From: Bemisia tabaci
Taxonomy: Eukaryota > Arthropoda > Insecta > Hemiptera > Aleyrodidae
DNA length: 64,000 nucleotides
NCBI RefSeq assembly: GCF_918797505.1
Contig: NC_092797.1
Location: 1,550,001 to 1,614,000 of the forward strand
Direction of reading: 5' to 3'
Position numbers and translations under genes: made by a program. Numbering within the stretch: the first letter of the stretch is position 1; each line of letters opens with the position of its first letter. Positions 42,620 to 56,000 of this stretch are shown one piece after another. A model generated the notes under the pieces. The model did not search any database. It was not told where the DNA came from and saw nothing but the letters and a program-made list of their open reading frames with translations.

Positions 42620-45600
42620 GTACTATAGTTAAGTACCCAGGAAAAAGCGTAAAGCGAGAAACTTCCGCGCTTATTTTCCTGCGTGCGAGCAGTTTCCCGC
42701 GGACGCCCTCGAATAACCGCGATTTAAATGAATGCCTGAGAATGACTTCAGGAATCAGCTAGAAATCTCAATTTTTAAGTTAGCGCCCGCGCAAATGCCT
42801 AGATCTGAAAATAGCTGATCTTTCTTTAATATCCGCGAGCTTCCGCAAAACCGTCATTATTGTTGCCGAAAAGTTGAAAATACGCAATCCTACTCAACGT
42901 CAATTTTTTAAAACTTCCATGATTTTTCTTCTGTGTGCGAAAAAAATTCGGTAAAAATTTGAAGGGGTAAGTTTGACCGATTTTCCTTCTAAAAAGAAAA
43001 AGAAAATAAGAAGAGAGGAGATTTTATGACACTGCAAACAAGATACATGTTTAGAGAGTTTCACAGCCGATATTTCACTTCGAATTTGTACCAATATAGA
43101 CGGACCATGTCGGTAAAGACATGATTGCTAAAATTATTTCAGAGTCTATTTTTAAAGGAGAATACTGAGAAATCAGTAAATAAATATTGATGGCAGTTGC
43201 AGTAGACTTTAGCCATAGCTCCTCAGAGAAAGGTATTGGTGTTTGCTGCCTACACACGACAGCATGGCGCTGTCGTCGCACTCAGACAATTTTTTATCGC
43301 TAATTGGACAGAGGCAGCGCAGTCACTCTCAGAGAAGAAAGCCATTGTCAACTTATCTGACACAAGTTCTAGGACGCTTTACGTCCAGGCATGTGCGCGC
43401 AGTCAGAATGTGCAGTCGGGCTATACGTGTGCTGACTGCTAAGCTGTTGAAAAATACTGTAATTCAAAGAGTAATTTCAATTGATTTCTTATATTAACCT
43501 GCAATTCACTGCCTACTTACTCCATAGCACAAGCCGGGCTCAGCGTGGAAATGGAAAAAGATATATTGCATGAGCATAGTATTTTTTCCTGGATAAAGTA
43601 TATCTATATCTATCTACAATTAGTTGTCCATCCTCATGGAGGAGACTTGGCTAAGCAAGCTGACCTCGCAAGTTTGTTGTACCGACCATCTTCAAACACT
43701 AAGTTGGTTTCTTCTATCAAGTGACATTAGCTGCGTTGTCAAAGTAAACTGTTTGGGACTGTTTGGAAACAGAATAACCCAATTCCAAATGGTCGGCGTT
43801 GTTCGACTCCGTTAGAATTACCGAATGGCTTGTTTTTTACATACATAATGTTTCTACCAAACACGCAACAATCCCAGGAGGTCGATTGGATCGTTGGGTT
43901 GCATTCGGAAACGGAAGAACCAAACGGAATCGGACAAGTCTACTTTGACGACACACCTATTAAGTATGTTAGTCAGATGATGAGGTATAAGTTGGAAGTA
44001 AGGTATTAATGACTTCCATCAATCTAAAGAGTTGGAAAAGGGTAAATATCGAGTCATTCCGCACCGAAAAGAGGGCCAATACAGTCATGATGTGTATAAT
44101 ACTTCCATGCTATGTACACCAAAAGTTTGTACAGAAGAGCAAACCTTAAGTGAAATCAATTGTTTGACATTGTATAACAATCTGATTTCCTCAATCAATG
44201 AGCAATGGTATAAAGGCAGGGAATGAAGAGATAAAACTTTTGCAATAAATTCCTTGCCAAAGGCAATAAAACTATTTCTCTCCGTTTGACGCAGATGGTA
44301 AACATTAGGAGTAAGCCGCAGGGAAATCGTTGAATACATTCATGTAATGAAGTTACGATGATTAGCATAATAGGGAGAGAGAGATGGTTAGCCGTTGAGG
44401 GCTGGAGACAGTTCCGTTCGAAAGACAGAGGAGCAGTAATTATTATTGAAATAATTAACTAATCCTCAGATTATTCTAACCTCAAAGTCTCGACGGTATC
44501 AGGAAAATATGGATGGCTTTCAGTGGTAGAGAAAGTGATAGATGTGGACGCAACCACGTCAGTAAAATTTTATTCTATAAAACTAATCTAGAAAAGCATG
44601 TGAGCGGAATTTTTTTTATTTTTCCAAGTCCACATAATAACGGGATACAGGCGATGAGACAGAGGGGTTGGGCATTGACGTAAAGCTCGTTTGAGGAGGC
44701 AAAAAAGATAAACAAAGTTTCGCTGACCTGGGGGAAGAGTAACTCGGCGAGTGACAGGTTTCACAAAATCACTGAAATCACAATCACTGCGGAACAATTT
44801 AGGAAGTTGAAGAAAAAACTAAATCTCGCACTGAAGAAGAAGGGCCGGGCACAGTCGCAGACTATGATAACCAAGGAAGAGAAACCGTGGGACCGCCCGG
44901 CTTGGGAACTGTGTGACTCACTGATGATGAGAAAAGATACGGCAATAATGGCTATCTACCCGCATACCGCATACCTTCCAACATGCGCCTTCGAAAGGTC
45001 TGAACACAAAAGCTGTTACGCTAATGATTGAGGAAGGAGAATTCGAATGCACGGATGGATTTTTCGGAGAAGTGTTCTCATGATACGGAATAATATGAAA
45101 TTCGTTTTACTTTGTTAATAAAGACTCTTATTGAACCAATAAAATACTAAGATTTGGCGGTGAAATCTTATTTTTTTGTAGGAGCCTCGGAGCATGGGGA
45201 CCATGGGGTGAAAGGGCAGCTGTTGCCCCCCCCCCCCCCCCCAAACCAATTTTTTTAATTCTGCAAACCAGGTATTTTTCAATTTTATTTTTAATATTTT
45301 TTTTTCAACTCAACAACTCTTGGACCTCCCCCTCTTTTTTTCCAAAAAAAAAAAAAAAAATCGTGAAACAACACTTGACAAGGCAACCTTTTAAAAAGTC
45401 CACCTTCATGCATTGTGTTCTAAGAGTATGATATGTACTTACCTTCTGGGGATCACAAGTTCCCGTAATTGTATAGAATTTCCAAATTCAAGAAAATTCC
45501 CAAGAAAATGCAATGCTTGATTGCGAAATTTCCTGCCTTTTCACGGTCAAATAAAATTTGTCCCTACGTTTTCCAGGTTTCTTCCTTCTTCTCAGAAACG

Positions 45601-46745
45601 TGTCACCATGTAGCATAATTATTGTTGGCTACCGGTGGACACCTTTAGTCGTTAAAAAGAATTTCGCCCATTTCACAGAACTTAATAACAATTTATTTAG
45701 AACTGCGAAGTCATGAGGAGAAAACTCATATAATTATAAAATGCTTAGAGACAGTTAAAACTCATTCTTTAATTTTTGAAATTTTGAAAAGTATTGGTAA
45801 ATTCCATGAAATATGAAATTTCTGAAGAATTTTAAAAATTTTAGAGTTGAAATGAGTATGAGTAGGTACTTAGTGCTGACTGACCAAGAAAATATCTTAG
45901 CTGAGAGCTTTCCAAAAACCAATTTATTCTCTTAAGGAAGACCTCAAAGTTGAAGAAACTTTAGAGACTGCACTATTTCTACCTCATATCTCATGAATTG
46001 CCCAATTTCATATAATCCACAATCTTTTACTTCACAATTCACATCTGTCTGTTAGGCTGTGTCAGTTATGTAACCCACACAATTTGGCAGTACGTGCTAT
46101 CATTAATGAAGGAGCTGATACCTGATCATTGCAACTTAGTACTGAATTACCTAAATTGTTTTTGCCACGGCTGAAAAAAGGAAGTTTGATCTTCGATGAT
46201 AAAATGATGAAATTCGGTTAAAATTAATGCCGTTTTATTTCGAAAAAATCGTTGCTTACTTATCAACATCCTAAGTGAAAAAGGCTAAACTCCATTGCAA
46301 CATTTAAAGTTTTCAGCTGGGTATGTTTCATTTTCTTACAGGAAAAGTAACCAAGATCCTTGAAATTTTCTGGCGGTATTGTTTCCATGAGTGAAAACAA
46401 TTGACAGAGAATTCTAAGTTAAACTGCATCTTAGTTTCCTTTAAAAAAATACATAAGCTGCAAAATTTGCATAATTGCAATCAAAGATACAGTTTTCAAA
46501 TTTCACCATCAAACACCCAATCCCCTATTCTTGCAGAGATTACGTCATGGTACTCATGAAAAGTCATTTAACTTTCAGTTTCATTGAATTCAATTTTAAA
46601 TCTGTTGTGTTATATTTCTTTGTCACTTATTTTTTTATAAAATATTTGAACTTTCTGATTTCATTTTCTTTCACTTATACTTCCTTCAGAAACACTGGCT
46701 AGGGAAGCACGACCAAGTAGGGAAACCTTAACTTACTAATATAGA

Positions 46746-46799
<54 letters not shown>

Positions 46800-47090
46800 G
46801 AAACTGAAGGTCATAAATTTATGACGCATTAATTTTATCTAAAATGAAAACAGCAAATGCATGATTTATTATCTAATAATAATTTTATATTTTTATCTTT
46901 TAGACAGTAAATACCAAACAATCAAGATGAAAGAGGTATAGTAACATGAAAGCGTATGTACAAAACAGTCACAAATAATAACAATGGATAAAATTTGAAA
47001 ACAAAAAGAGAACGACATAGTGTTTATAATTTCAAGCTGACTTTTTTCCTTTTCGATCAGTACAGCTTACGCAAATGAAGTAATTTATAT
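42620..47090. other. Gene-poor intergenic region
   Basis: No gene recognised. A frame at 43236-43442 (VFAAYTRQHGAVVALRQFFI) faintly recalls the helix-turn-helix start of some insect transposon proteins but is too short and diverged to call. 43640-43980 contains weak inverted similarity. A C17 run lies at about 45226-45242 and an A51 run at 46748-46798. Confidence 0.4.
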
Positions 47091-47101
47091 CACAATATGG
47101 T

Positions 47102-48069
47102 CAGGGGCAGACAATAGAACGCCTGGGATGCCGAGGACCCTCGATTTTAATTTGATGGATATATAAAGAGGACTTGAGATGAAGAGCAATAATATTGTAA
47201 TACTTTAAAATAATTAGTTGGCACTTGAATTTTGGGGAGAGTGAACTTCTAAGAATTGTTATCATTTACAAACAGCTGATAATAACATTCTTGTGGGTTG
47301 ATATTAGAATTTTTTGGAGAGAAAGCTTCTCACATTCTCCTGATCGGAAGCAAGGGAAGTCCAATATGAGATGAAAGGGCATCCCTTACACTCTCTATCA
47401 CACATAGACGTTGAGACTTCAAAAAAGCCTGTCTCAGTTGGATGTATTTCTGCTGAAGGGAACCAGAAATGGATGGGAAAGAAGGAGTATGCTTGTTAGT
47501 TGTAGGCCGTAAGAATAATTGGGAATTGTAAAGTGTCAGTGACGTCAGCGGCGACGACCAGGACAAGGAGATTTGGATTGTGGCTCTTTAACTCATGAGT
47601 CCTGTTCACGACGCTCTTGCCACATGCCCACAGGTCATGAGTGCCACATATTTTGGCGCTTGATTCCGTTTAATTCAATGTATAATCCCAATTTTCCATT
47701 TACACAAAAGGAGTCGCGTCCACTTTTACATTGTTTCTTATGCAGCTTTCTAGAGTACACCCCATATTTTCCACCCGTCTCTAGTTCCATTTGGCAGTAG
47801 TACGTCCAGTTTGCCATGCTGCAGACTTTCTGTCTTAATCTTATATTTTAAAATGGAAAAATACTCAAAGTTAGTGCTTGAAAGGTTCCCTGATTTTCCA
47901 TCTTTGCATGAAGAAATGTTGTGTTTCAAGCTATGGTTTTATTTCGTCCTTTTTTGATAAAATAAAATTGGAGCAGAGAATTTAAAACACTACTTTTTGC
48001 AGTTTCACCTTGATATCCAATACTAAAAGCCCTCGCCTTCCGAGGCTTCATAACGTCTGTCCGCCCCTG
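47102..48069. mobile_element. Non-autonomous hAT transposon, 968 bp, with perfect 8-bp target duplication
   Basis: It begins CAGGGGCAGACAATAGAACG and ends with the imperfect inverted CGTCTGTCCGCCCCTG. AATATGGT flanks both ends (47094-47101 and 48070-48077). CAGGGGC termini plus the 8-bp duplication identify hAT. Interior frames (47330-47566 and 47573-47800) do not resemble a transposase. It carries at 47773-47812 a fragment similar to the short MITE at 9284-9407. Confidence 0.88.
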
Positions 48070-48277
48070 AATATGGTGCCATTCTAATTACTAGAATAAG
48101 GAATTGTGATTGGGTCAGACTCTAACTTTAGTGTAAGGAAACAAAACAAGAAGAAAAAATTAATTATGCATACTATTATGATACGAATGAACTGCTTTTG
48201 GTGGGAAAGTAACTTTCTTCGCTTTATTTGCTACAAGCAAGAGAATGAAAAGATTGAAGGAATCTCCTTCCATTCCA

Positions 48278-48544
48278 CTGCGGGGCGATTATTGACATTG
48301 ATAGACAAAGCTAGAGACGAAGAAAACAAAAGGGGTATGGACGTGTCCTCTGGGTAGAAGCGGGTGATTGCAATGGACAAAGGAGGTAGATAATAGACTA
48401 ACTAATGGCTACCCGCAAGCGACCCTATAATTAGTCCACCATTTTCTCCCTTAATCTAAAGGAACCACCCAGTTCAACCAACAGGATTGCTCCATACTCC
48501 CTATGTCTTCTTTGTCTAACAATTTCAATAATCAGCCCCCTGGC
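48278..48544. mobile_element. MITE with ATTGACATTGATAGACAAAG termini (second complete copy)
   Basis: Left GGGGCGATTATTGACATTGA and TAGACAAAG are inverted at the right as CTTTGTCTAACAATTTCAAT with AATCAGCCCC. Subterminal GCGGGTGATTG and ACCACCCAG match the copy at 26028-26294. Confidence 0.82.
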
Positions 48545-48549
48545 TGAAG

Positions 48550-51340
48550 AAAGATGAATTTTAGGAGCAATTAAGAGCCTGCCCAACTTTTCAACTTATT
48601 TAATAAAGAGTTAATTTACCTAATAATTTTTATTTATTTTAATACTGCCTTGAATACACATTTTTACGTCCGTAAATTCCTCATCAGTCCAAATGTGAGA
48701 GGAATTAAGACTTGGAGCTCTACAAACTTAAGGGACTGAGTAAGCAATGATACATATCACAGTTTTAATGTGAAATGTATCATTCTATCTATCGATGCAT
48801 TCTTCGGTCTATTTCTCTCTTTTTATCATATGATGGTTAGTTAATTAAAAGTGGTTTTTGCATACATCAAAGCTTCAGACTGACAATGAGATGCTCTGAT
48901 AAAAGGAAATAAAAATAACAAAAGTTCCACCTAACTTGGGAAGGTTGATCTACAAAAACAATTTGTACAAAAATCGCTTAAAATTCGACTTTCTATAACT
49001 TTTTTTGCTTTACCCTAATACCAAAGTTTCCTAATCCCCGATTTCTGCTGACACTTCCTTGACCTCCTAACAAATTTTCCATTTTATTTTTATTTTTCTC
49101 CAAATATAAATATTTTTATTCTATTTCTTATTCTGAACTATGGACAACATTTTCACTTCTAAGAGATTCAAGGTATATAAAAAGGCACCCAGAAGTTGTT
49201 TACGCTTTTGTGGATGGCACCAACTAAAGTTACCGAGCCAATGGATTACTCTTGAAATTCCGTAACTTTTCCCATGAATTCTACAACTTTTCCATACATC
49301 CGAGAAGCCGCAAATCCCCTGACTTTCCCTGTTTTCCATATCACCTAAAACTTTACCTAAAACTCTAATGGGAACAAGTTCCATCAGACTTTTGCTAAAG
49401 ATTAAATTAAATACGTCTTGCTTTAAGTCGTGAAGACAGTTGCCACTAAATCGTACCGTTTCCTAGCGCACATTATTAGGAGAAAAAATTGATACCTCAA
49501 AAACAGACAGTGATAGGCATTTAAAAAAATAAGTGCTCCCCAATTTGTCCTAATCAACCCTTATGCAAAATATGTAAACAGAATGGATTAGAGGAACTTG
49601 GAGCTCTCTACATGATGATTACAACAACAGAGCGAATTTTGGGAAGCAACTATCGGGAAACTACAATTATCACTTTTGGATCCAGTTCTTCTAATTTTCT
49701 TCCCATTTTTTATGGAAACTGAAATACTGTGAAGAATCCTAGAATTGTTCCAATCTTTCACAAACAGCTGTTCATGAGGAACAACAATGTAAAATTATAC
49801 TATGATTCTCTTCGTAAAAAGAGAGTTGATACTGTTTTACAAAAATGCCACTTATATTATGACTCCTTAATTAGCAAGTTGCTAAGTTAGGCGAACTTAA
49901 TGAATGAGAAAGAGCAGATAGCTGAAAACAATATCAATTGCATCTAAATCACTAAATCATAAACTGCGTTTAAATGCAGCCATGCACAAAGATCATTAAT
50001 AATCTTTGATCAGTTAAAACCTTGCAAGAACTCAGAGTTCTACAAATCCTATCAACAGTTTCTTGCTGAGACAATAATAGGCAACCAATTTTAGAACAGT
50101 GACAAAGTAATGACAATATTTTCTCATTAAATTATCCGACCATGAAACAATTTTAATAGGCCACATCAAAGTTGTTAAACTGCAATAAAACGTCAGTCGA
50201 GAAATAGACACTAAAATAAGGAGCAATAGTGTGCACTGAAATCTCCTTCATTTGCTCCTTGCTCAAATGTCCTTGAAATCCTTAAAAGCAACGAAAATAA
50301 ACGAGGCAAGCTTTCCCATGCCTCTTTCCTCTCTCTTTAGCTTATGGATTTAAAGGTCAGTCAAGTAACAAAGAGACCTGTAAAGAGTCATACGTCAAGA
50401 GAGTTGGACGGTTTCAGCACACATCACTATGAAGGAGCTGTCAATTACATGACTAATACTCTGTGAGCTTTGGTCGAAATTTCAGACTTTACAAAACAAT
50501 CAAGTTAAAATGAAATAAAAAAAAAAATTAATTTACGCATTTATGTTGCGCTTTTTTAGCTGAGTAAGGAACAAAGGAAAGTCTGTCAGTTTATGATTTT
50601 CAAGAGTTTAAGTACAAATAAATTATTTTGTTGCAGATCACTGTTGACAAATCGCAGATTCCACACATTTTTTTTAAGAAATTGCGAAATGTGCACTTTA
50701 ATTCTGAAATTAAGTGCTAAAGAAATGTAACCATCAATTTTGGAAAAATCCAGTTATTTGCATTTTTGACATACTTAGCATGAGATCTGCATGTGTAAAT
50801 TTTTTTTTTATTATATCTGACAAGACACCAGGTTTGTAAATTTGCAAAATACGTTGCAAGCAATTAAGCTGTCATGTAGTTTTCCCCGAATTTCTGGAAT
50901 TAGTGAAAATCTGGTTACATTTATTTGGCCTTTAACTGCAGAATTGTTTCTTAATATTCAGAAACTGGGCATAAAGGATTTAATGCTTTTTTCTTCCGTG
51001 CCGTCTCAATTCAGTTTGAATACTTTTGTAGTACAATTACAAGTATTTGTATACAATTTGAAGGGAAGTAGCTATGCATAAGGTAGGTTCACCATTACCT
51101 AACAAATTTTCGAGCAGTTGATTTGAAGTTTACAAACGGTATGAAATGACAAAATTGAAAGTCAATCAGGCTTAAAAATTGCAGGCTTCACTAAGTTATT
51201 AAAAAGAAAGCATTAGATTCAGATTGTCAACTCTCAAGAATGCTAGAAAAGTAGGTGCAAAGCGTTCTCAAATTATTCAAACAATATCAAATAGTTAAAT
51301 AAATGAAGGCTTGAGTTGCTAGTAGAGAAGAAATTCAAAC
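48550..51340. other. Intergenic region downstream of dystrobrevin
   Basis: AT-rich sequence without a recognisable gene or bounded repeat. The presumed 3'UTR of dystrobrevin would occupy its right end; an AATAAA on the minus strand overlaps the proposed stop codon at 51346-51348. The frame at 50842-51081 has no family features. Confidence 0.4.
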
Positions 51341-51345
51341 AGAAT

Positions 51346-52983
51346 TTATTGTAAATCATTAAGTTCGGAGTCCGCTGAAGTTTGCTCCCGATTCTCGACT
51401 TTGTATTCAGTGTAATGGCTGTTGGAGCCCTGCCCCTAGAAATTTGAATGCAGAAAGAAATTAGACAAATTAAAGGGGTTTTATGAGAGCATTAAAAAGA
51501 CATATTTTAGCAATTTTTGGCAAGACGCCTCATGAAAATGGGCCTGTTGCAAACTTTTGCTAGAGCAAAAATACGAGTTGTTACTCATAGAAAATGTCTC
51601 AAGAATCAGGATGAGCGTATCGGCAAAGTCTGAAATGCACTCCTTACTTCACAATTTTCATGAGAAATTAGCGATTTTTCAAGCTTCCTGCCTCAAAAAC
51701 GATACCACGACACAGGTGAACATTTCATTAGAGGAGTCATTCCATCCAACCTCTGTTAACAAGGATACTACGCAATCTTCAACATAGCCGACGCCAATCC
51801 GCCAAAACACAGGTGACGGGACGATGATTCTAACTACCTGATAACAGCAATGGGCGTGTTTACATTCACATTATTCTTGCCTTGGTAGATATCCTCCTTG
51901 ATTGACATCCTGATCTCCTCAACTTGCGCGTGGAAGCGTCGGCATTGTTGAGCAGGGATTGAATGGAACCATTCCTCTAACGAAATGTTCACCTGTGTCA
52001 TAGCATCCTTTTTGAAGCGGGAAGCTTAAAAAAACGCAAATTTCTTACGCAGATAGTGAAGTTAAGAGTGCATTTTTGAGTTTGCCGATGCAGTCATCGT
52101 GATTTTTGAGACATTATCTATAAGGAGCAACTCTTATTTTTGCTCTAGCAAAAGTTTGCAACAAGCTCATTGGATAGAAACCACATACAATCTATCGCTG
52201 CACCCCGAGGTGATACCAGAATCCAGTTGTGGTTAAACTCAAGTTCAATAATGTTGCACTAACAAAATTCCTTGGTGGACTTTATGTTACCTTACGAGTG
52301 TTATTGCTTGTAGTATACATTTTTGTAAAATTGCTGTAATGAATGTGAATGACAAGGAAAATTCCGGACCATTGGTATCTTTCCGTACTTTTCCAACACT
52401 TCTGGATCTGTGGAATAATTTTTGTTCTCTCTGAGCTGAATCAATCTGTGGAAAGTGAGTGAGATATTGGACTTTTTGGGAGCGGATAACAACAAGGACG
52501 TTAATATTTAGCTTAGGACCTGATTGAAGACATTACTATTGCTTAAATGGATCGCTCCTCCATTGCTTAAAAGTAATGAAGTAAAAATTTCAAAAATACA
52601 ACCCTGGAGTATATTGGACCTCTTTCTTAGAAAATATCTTGCAATTTAGAAATCTCCTTTTTCTTTTCCTTACTATAATAGAAAATTAAGCTTTCCATGT
52701 AAGATGATTAATGATCAACCTAGAGAATATCACAAATTCAACATATTCACTTAAACGGCTTAAAGGAAACAATCAAGTCACGGAAAACTTACTCACCATT
52801 TTTGGTCCATTGCCATTCATCAGCTCACCGGAATTCTGGGGAAAAAAAATGAAAAATGTTATATAGAAGGAAGAGCTTACATTTGCTTGACAAAAACCCA
52901 TGATCATTAAACTTCAACCATTCTTTTGGGCATTCCATTCAAAATGCATAACTTACCATGATTAATTTATAAAATCTAAGTCC

Positions 52984-53028
<45 letters not shown>

Positions 53029-56000
53029 GTTTGGACAACTGCCCAGAGGGTGAATGTTGACCCTTGGAATTTCGTGGCAGTATGTGGTAGTTCCTTCGAA
53101 GAAAAAAGACAGCAGATTGAATTTAACGCCAGCAGTCCGACCCCTCCCCCCCTCCTTTTGGGTTTTTATTTTATTTATTTTTCTCTTTCTCTCTCTCGTT
53201 AGAAATTAGATGAGCCAGGCTCAGCCCCAGTCAAAGGGTTTTTTTTTCTTTCTCTCTTTCTTTATTGCTTTCTTTCTTCATTAAAAGCTTCGTCAAAGGT
53301 AGTGAAAGAGAGTAATGAGAATTAAGTATGGGACTTGCATGCTAAATTGAAAATAATAAGGAAAATCAATTTGAGGTCAAGACATGGGGGTTTCAAAAAC
53401 ATCTTTAAAAAAAGGTTCTAACACTCAGTTGTAAAGATTGAAATCTTATGAGCACTCTCCTTTAGTTAAAATGGTTGACAAAGAGATGTTAGGGTGGAGA
53501 GTCTGCCCCAATTGGATGAATATTGTAGAACTGAAAATATTACGACGGTTTCTAACTAATCTATAGCTAACTGTGTGCAAACTTCTACAAAACTTTCAGT
53601 GCATCCAACATTGTGAAAAATGAAATTAATAACAAAGAGGATAATTATAGAAATAATAACAATAAACAAAATGTATCGTCTAACGAATGTAAAAATTCTA
53701 AATTATGAAAGTATTTGGGTGAAAAAAAATAAAACTTGATGGAAAGTTTTAACGCACGCACTACAACAAAAAACTTCGAACAGCTAAGTTCAGATAGGAA
53801 TGCTTGAGACTACAGAATACCTTGCTGCTTCGCAGTTGCGTTGCTGCCCTTAACTCAGCTAGGAATTTGGGATCTTTTTTAACTTCTGGATAGATTTCAT
53901 CCCCACTAGACTTTTTCTCCTTGTCTAGATCTGCACGGTGATGAAAAATTTGGAAGATAAAATTTGTAAGCTTCAAGAGGGTATCAAGGATGAAAAATAG
54001 TTGTACAATTCATTGTTTCCATATTTGAGTGGAAAAATGTTGATACTTACATTGGCAAAAATACTGATTACTCACACTCATGCGCCATTGTCAGCTTGAT
54101 TACCATGGAATCAGTGGGCACAGATGTTTTCACAATGGACAGCTGCATTTAAAGTGTGCAATCAGCAGGCTTTTCTTGATCTACAGATCCGTCATTACAT
54201 ACATGAGATGCCAAGAAAGAGGCTCTCAACATCAACTCTATCCCATTCACTCATTCTCTTTCTGCGAATATCATCTTTGGGTATGCATTAAGTGCATTGA
54301 TGGTTTAAGAATTTTTAAGATTTTGAAAAAAATGGGAGTGTAGACGAAGTGGGTGTACAGGATGTTAGGCAAAACTGTCTTACCCTTCTACCCTTCCTAC
54401 CCTTCTCTTTCCAGATTTTCCCTGGCTCTTGGATTTTCTGTCTCTTGGACTTTCCCTGGCTGACCTTTTTTTCAAATGGAAAGAAATGCACAAATAAGAA
54501 TAGCTCAGCGCAAAGTACCAATATAGATCGGTGGACATTCGAATTTTCAAAGGAAGAAGGAAAAATTCACTATAGACCAAGAGAGAAGGAGCACTAAGAG
54601 GATTAGTATCACAGCACCGTGAAGTTACACAAAATCTTGCGCAGGAGTTCAGGACTCTCCCAGTTATGCATTTTCTCTCCCTAACCAATTTCATCCCCCT
54701 GAGTTCCCTAGTTGGTAGACACCCTCGTGTACTGTTTACTGCCTTTAATTTACAGTTAAACAATTGTGTGAAATGTGCGATTTCTCTGCTACTTTAAACA
54801 TTGTTTGCTTTTCGTTCACTTTTGATAACAATTTTCTTAGCCTAGAATCCCAATTTTTAAGTTCAAGGGTACATCCTTCAAACTTGAGCAATCTCTTTGT
54901 TTAAAATATTTTAAACGCTGGCATTTTTGTGGCCTGTTACTGAAAAAAGGAGGAAAAAAATGAATTCAGACTTACCAGCAGGTTTCTTCTGAATGACAGT
55001 TTCGACTGAATGGTCATCTTCTGAACCTTCTGGAAACAAAAAAGGTTTCATTGAAATACAGAGAAAAAAAAGGAAAAATTTCAGGACGGTGAGCTTACTC
55101 AATTAATTGCTCTATGACCTAAAAAAAGAAAATAAGAGGAGTAAATCCTATTGAAAAAAGAAAAGAAAGAACCATGCATGACATGGCAGCCTGACGACGA
55201 TCATGAAATCAGGATAACGGTAGTCTTATTCGCTAGACCGCTGATCAAAACATCACCAAATTTTTTCATATTAGACCTTAATACCTCTACACAGAAGATG
55301 GTAGGCATATTTTGGAAGGTGGAACTTTCCTTATGGCAAGTAAATTTCCATTTTTGGGCAAGCGTAACTGTTAAATTGAAAAACAAAAGACGTTGTTTTT
55401 TTGTTTCGCTCATGAGTGACATTTGGGATTTGGGAATTATGCATAAAAATATGCTGTTGATGGGCAAAGCGATAGACAAACGAGATAACAATAAACAGGT
55501 GGTTGCATACGACGACCATCCGTTTCAGCTACTAGAATTGCTGCTAAGGAAGAACGCCGTGTATGCGTTTCCATAGTGACGTCTCTCCATTGTATTGCAT
55601 CTACTTGTCCTGTCACGGTCGCTCCTACATATATCTGTCATTCATCCCCTTATTTCCCTGTTTTCCTTTCCCTTTTCCTTATATGATTATACGTTCATAT
55701 TATGGTGACCCTGACGCGAATAAGAGCGTTAAAATTCGGTACAATTTGGTGATTTTTAAGTGAAATTATCCAAAACGCCGTATGAACATTCGAGAGTTGC
55801 CCAACTTCCTTCGATAAAACATTTATTTTTGAGGAAAGTTATGGATATTTTCCCTTAAAATTTTCAGGAACTGTAGGTGAAATTGAGAACAAAATTATCT
55901 GAAAAATTAGAAGACAAATATTTACAAGTTTTCCCAAAAATTCGTCATTTACCAACGGAACTTGGGCAACGTCTGATGGTTCATACGGCGTTCTTCCTTA

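Noticed and set aside
43236..43442. Possible helix-turn-helix transposon protein start
   Set aside because: Resemblance is limited to a few residues, the frame is short, and no terminal repeats or continuing ORF were found.
46748..46798. Poly(A) tail of a LINE or processed pseudogene
   Set aside because: No coding body, target duplication or 3'UTR-like sequence could be recognised upstream of the A run.
54315..54763. Basic, Lys/Arg-rich minus-strand ORF
   Set aside because: Low-complexity purine-rich stretch in a dystrobrevin intron; no compatible splice sites that continue the dystrobrevin frame.
55151..55576. 141-aa plus-strand ORF (and antisense frames) in a dystrobrevin intron
   Set aside because: Its end runs into a MITE terminus and part resembles another MITE (GCGATAGACAAACGAG...GGTGGTTGC); no protein family features.
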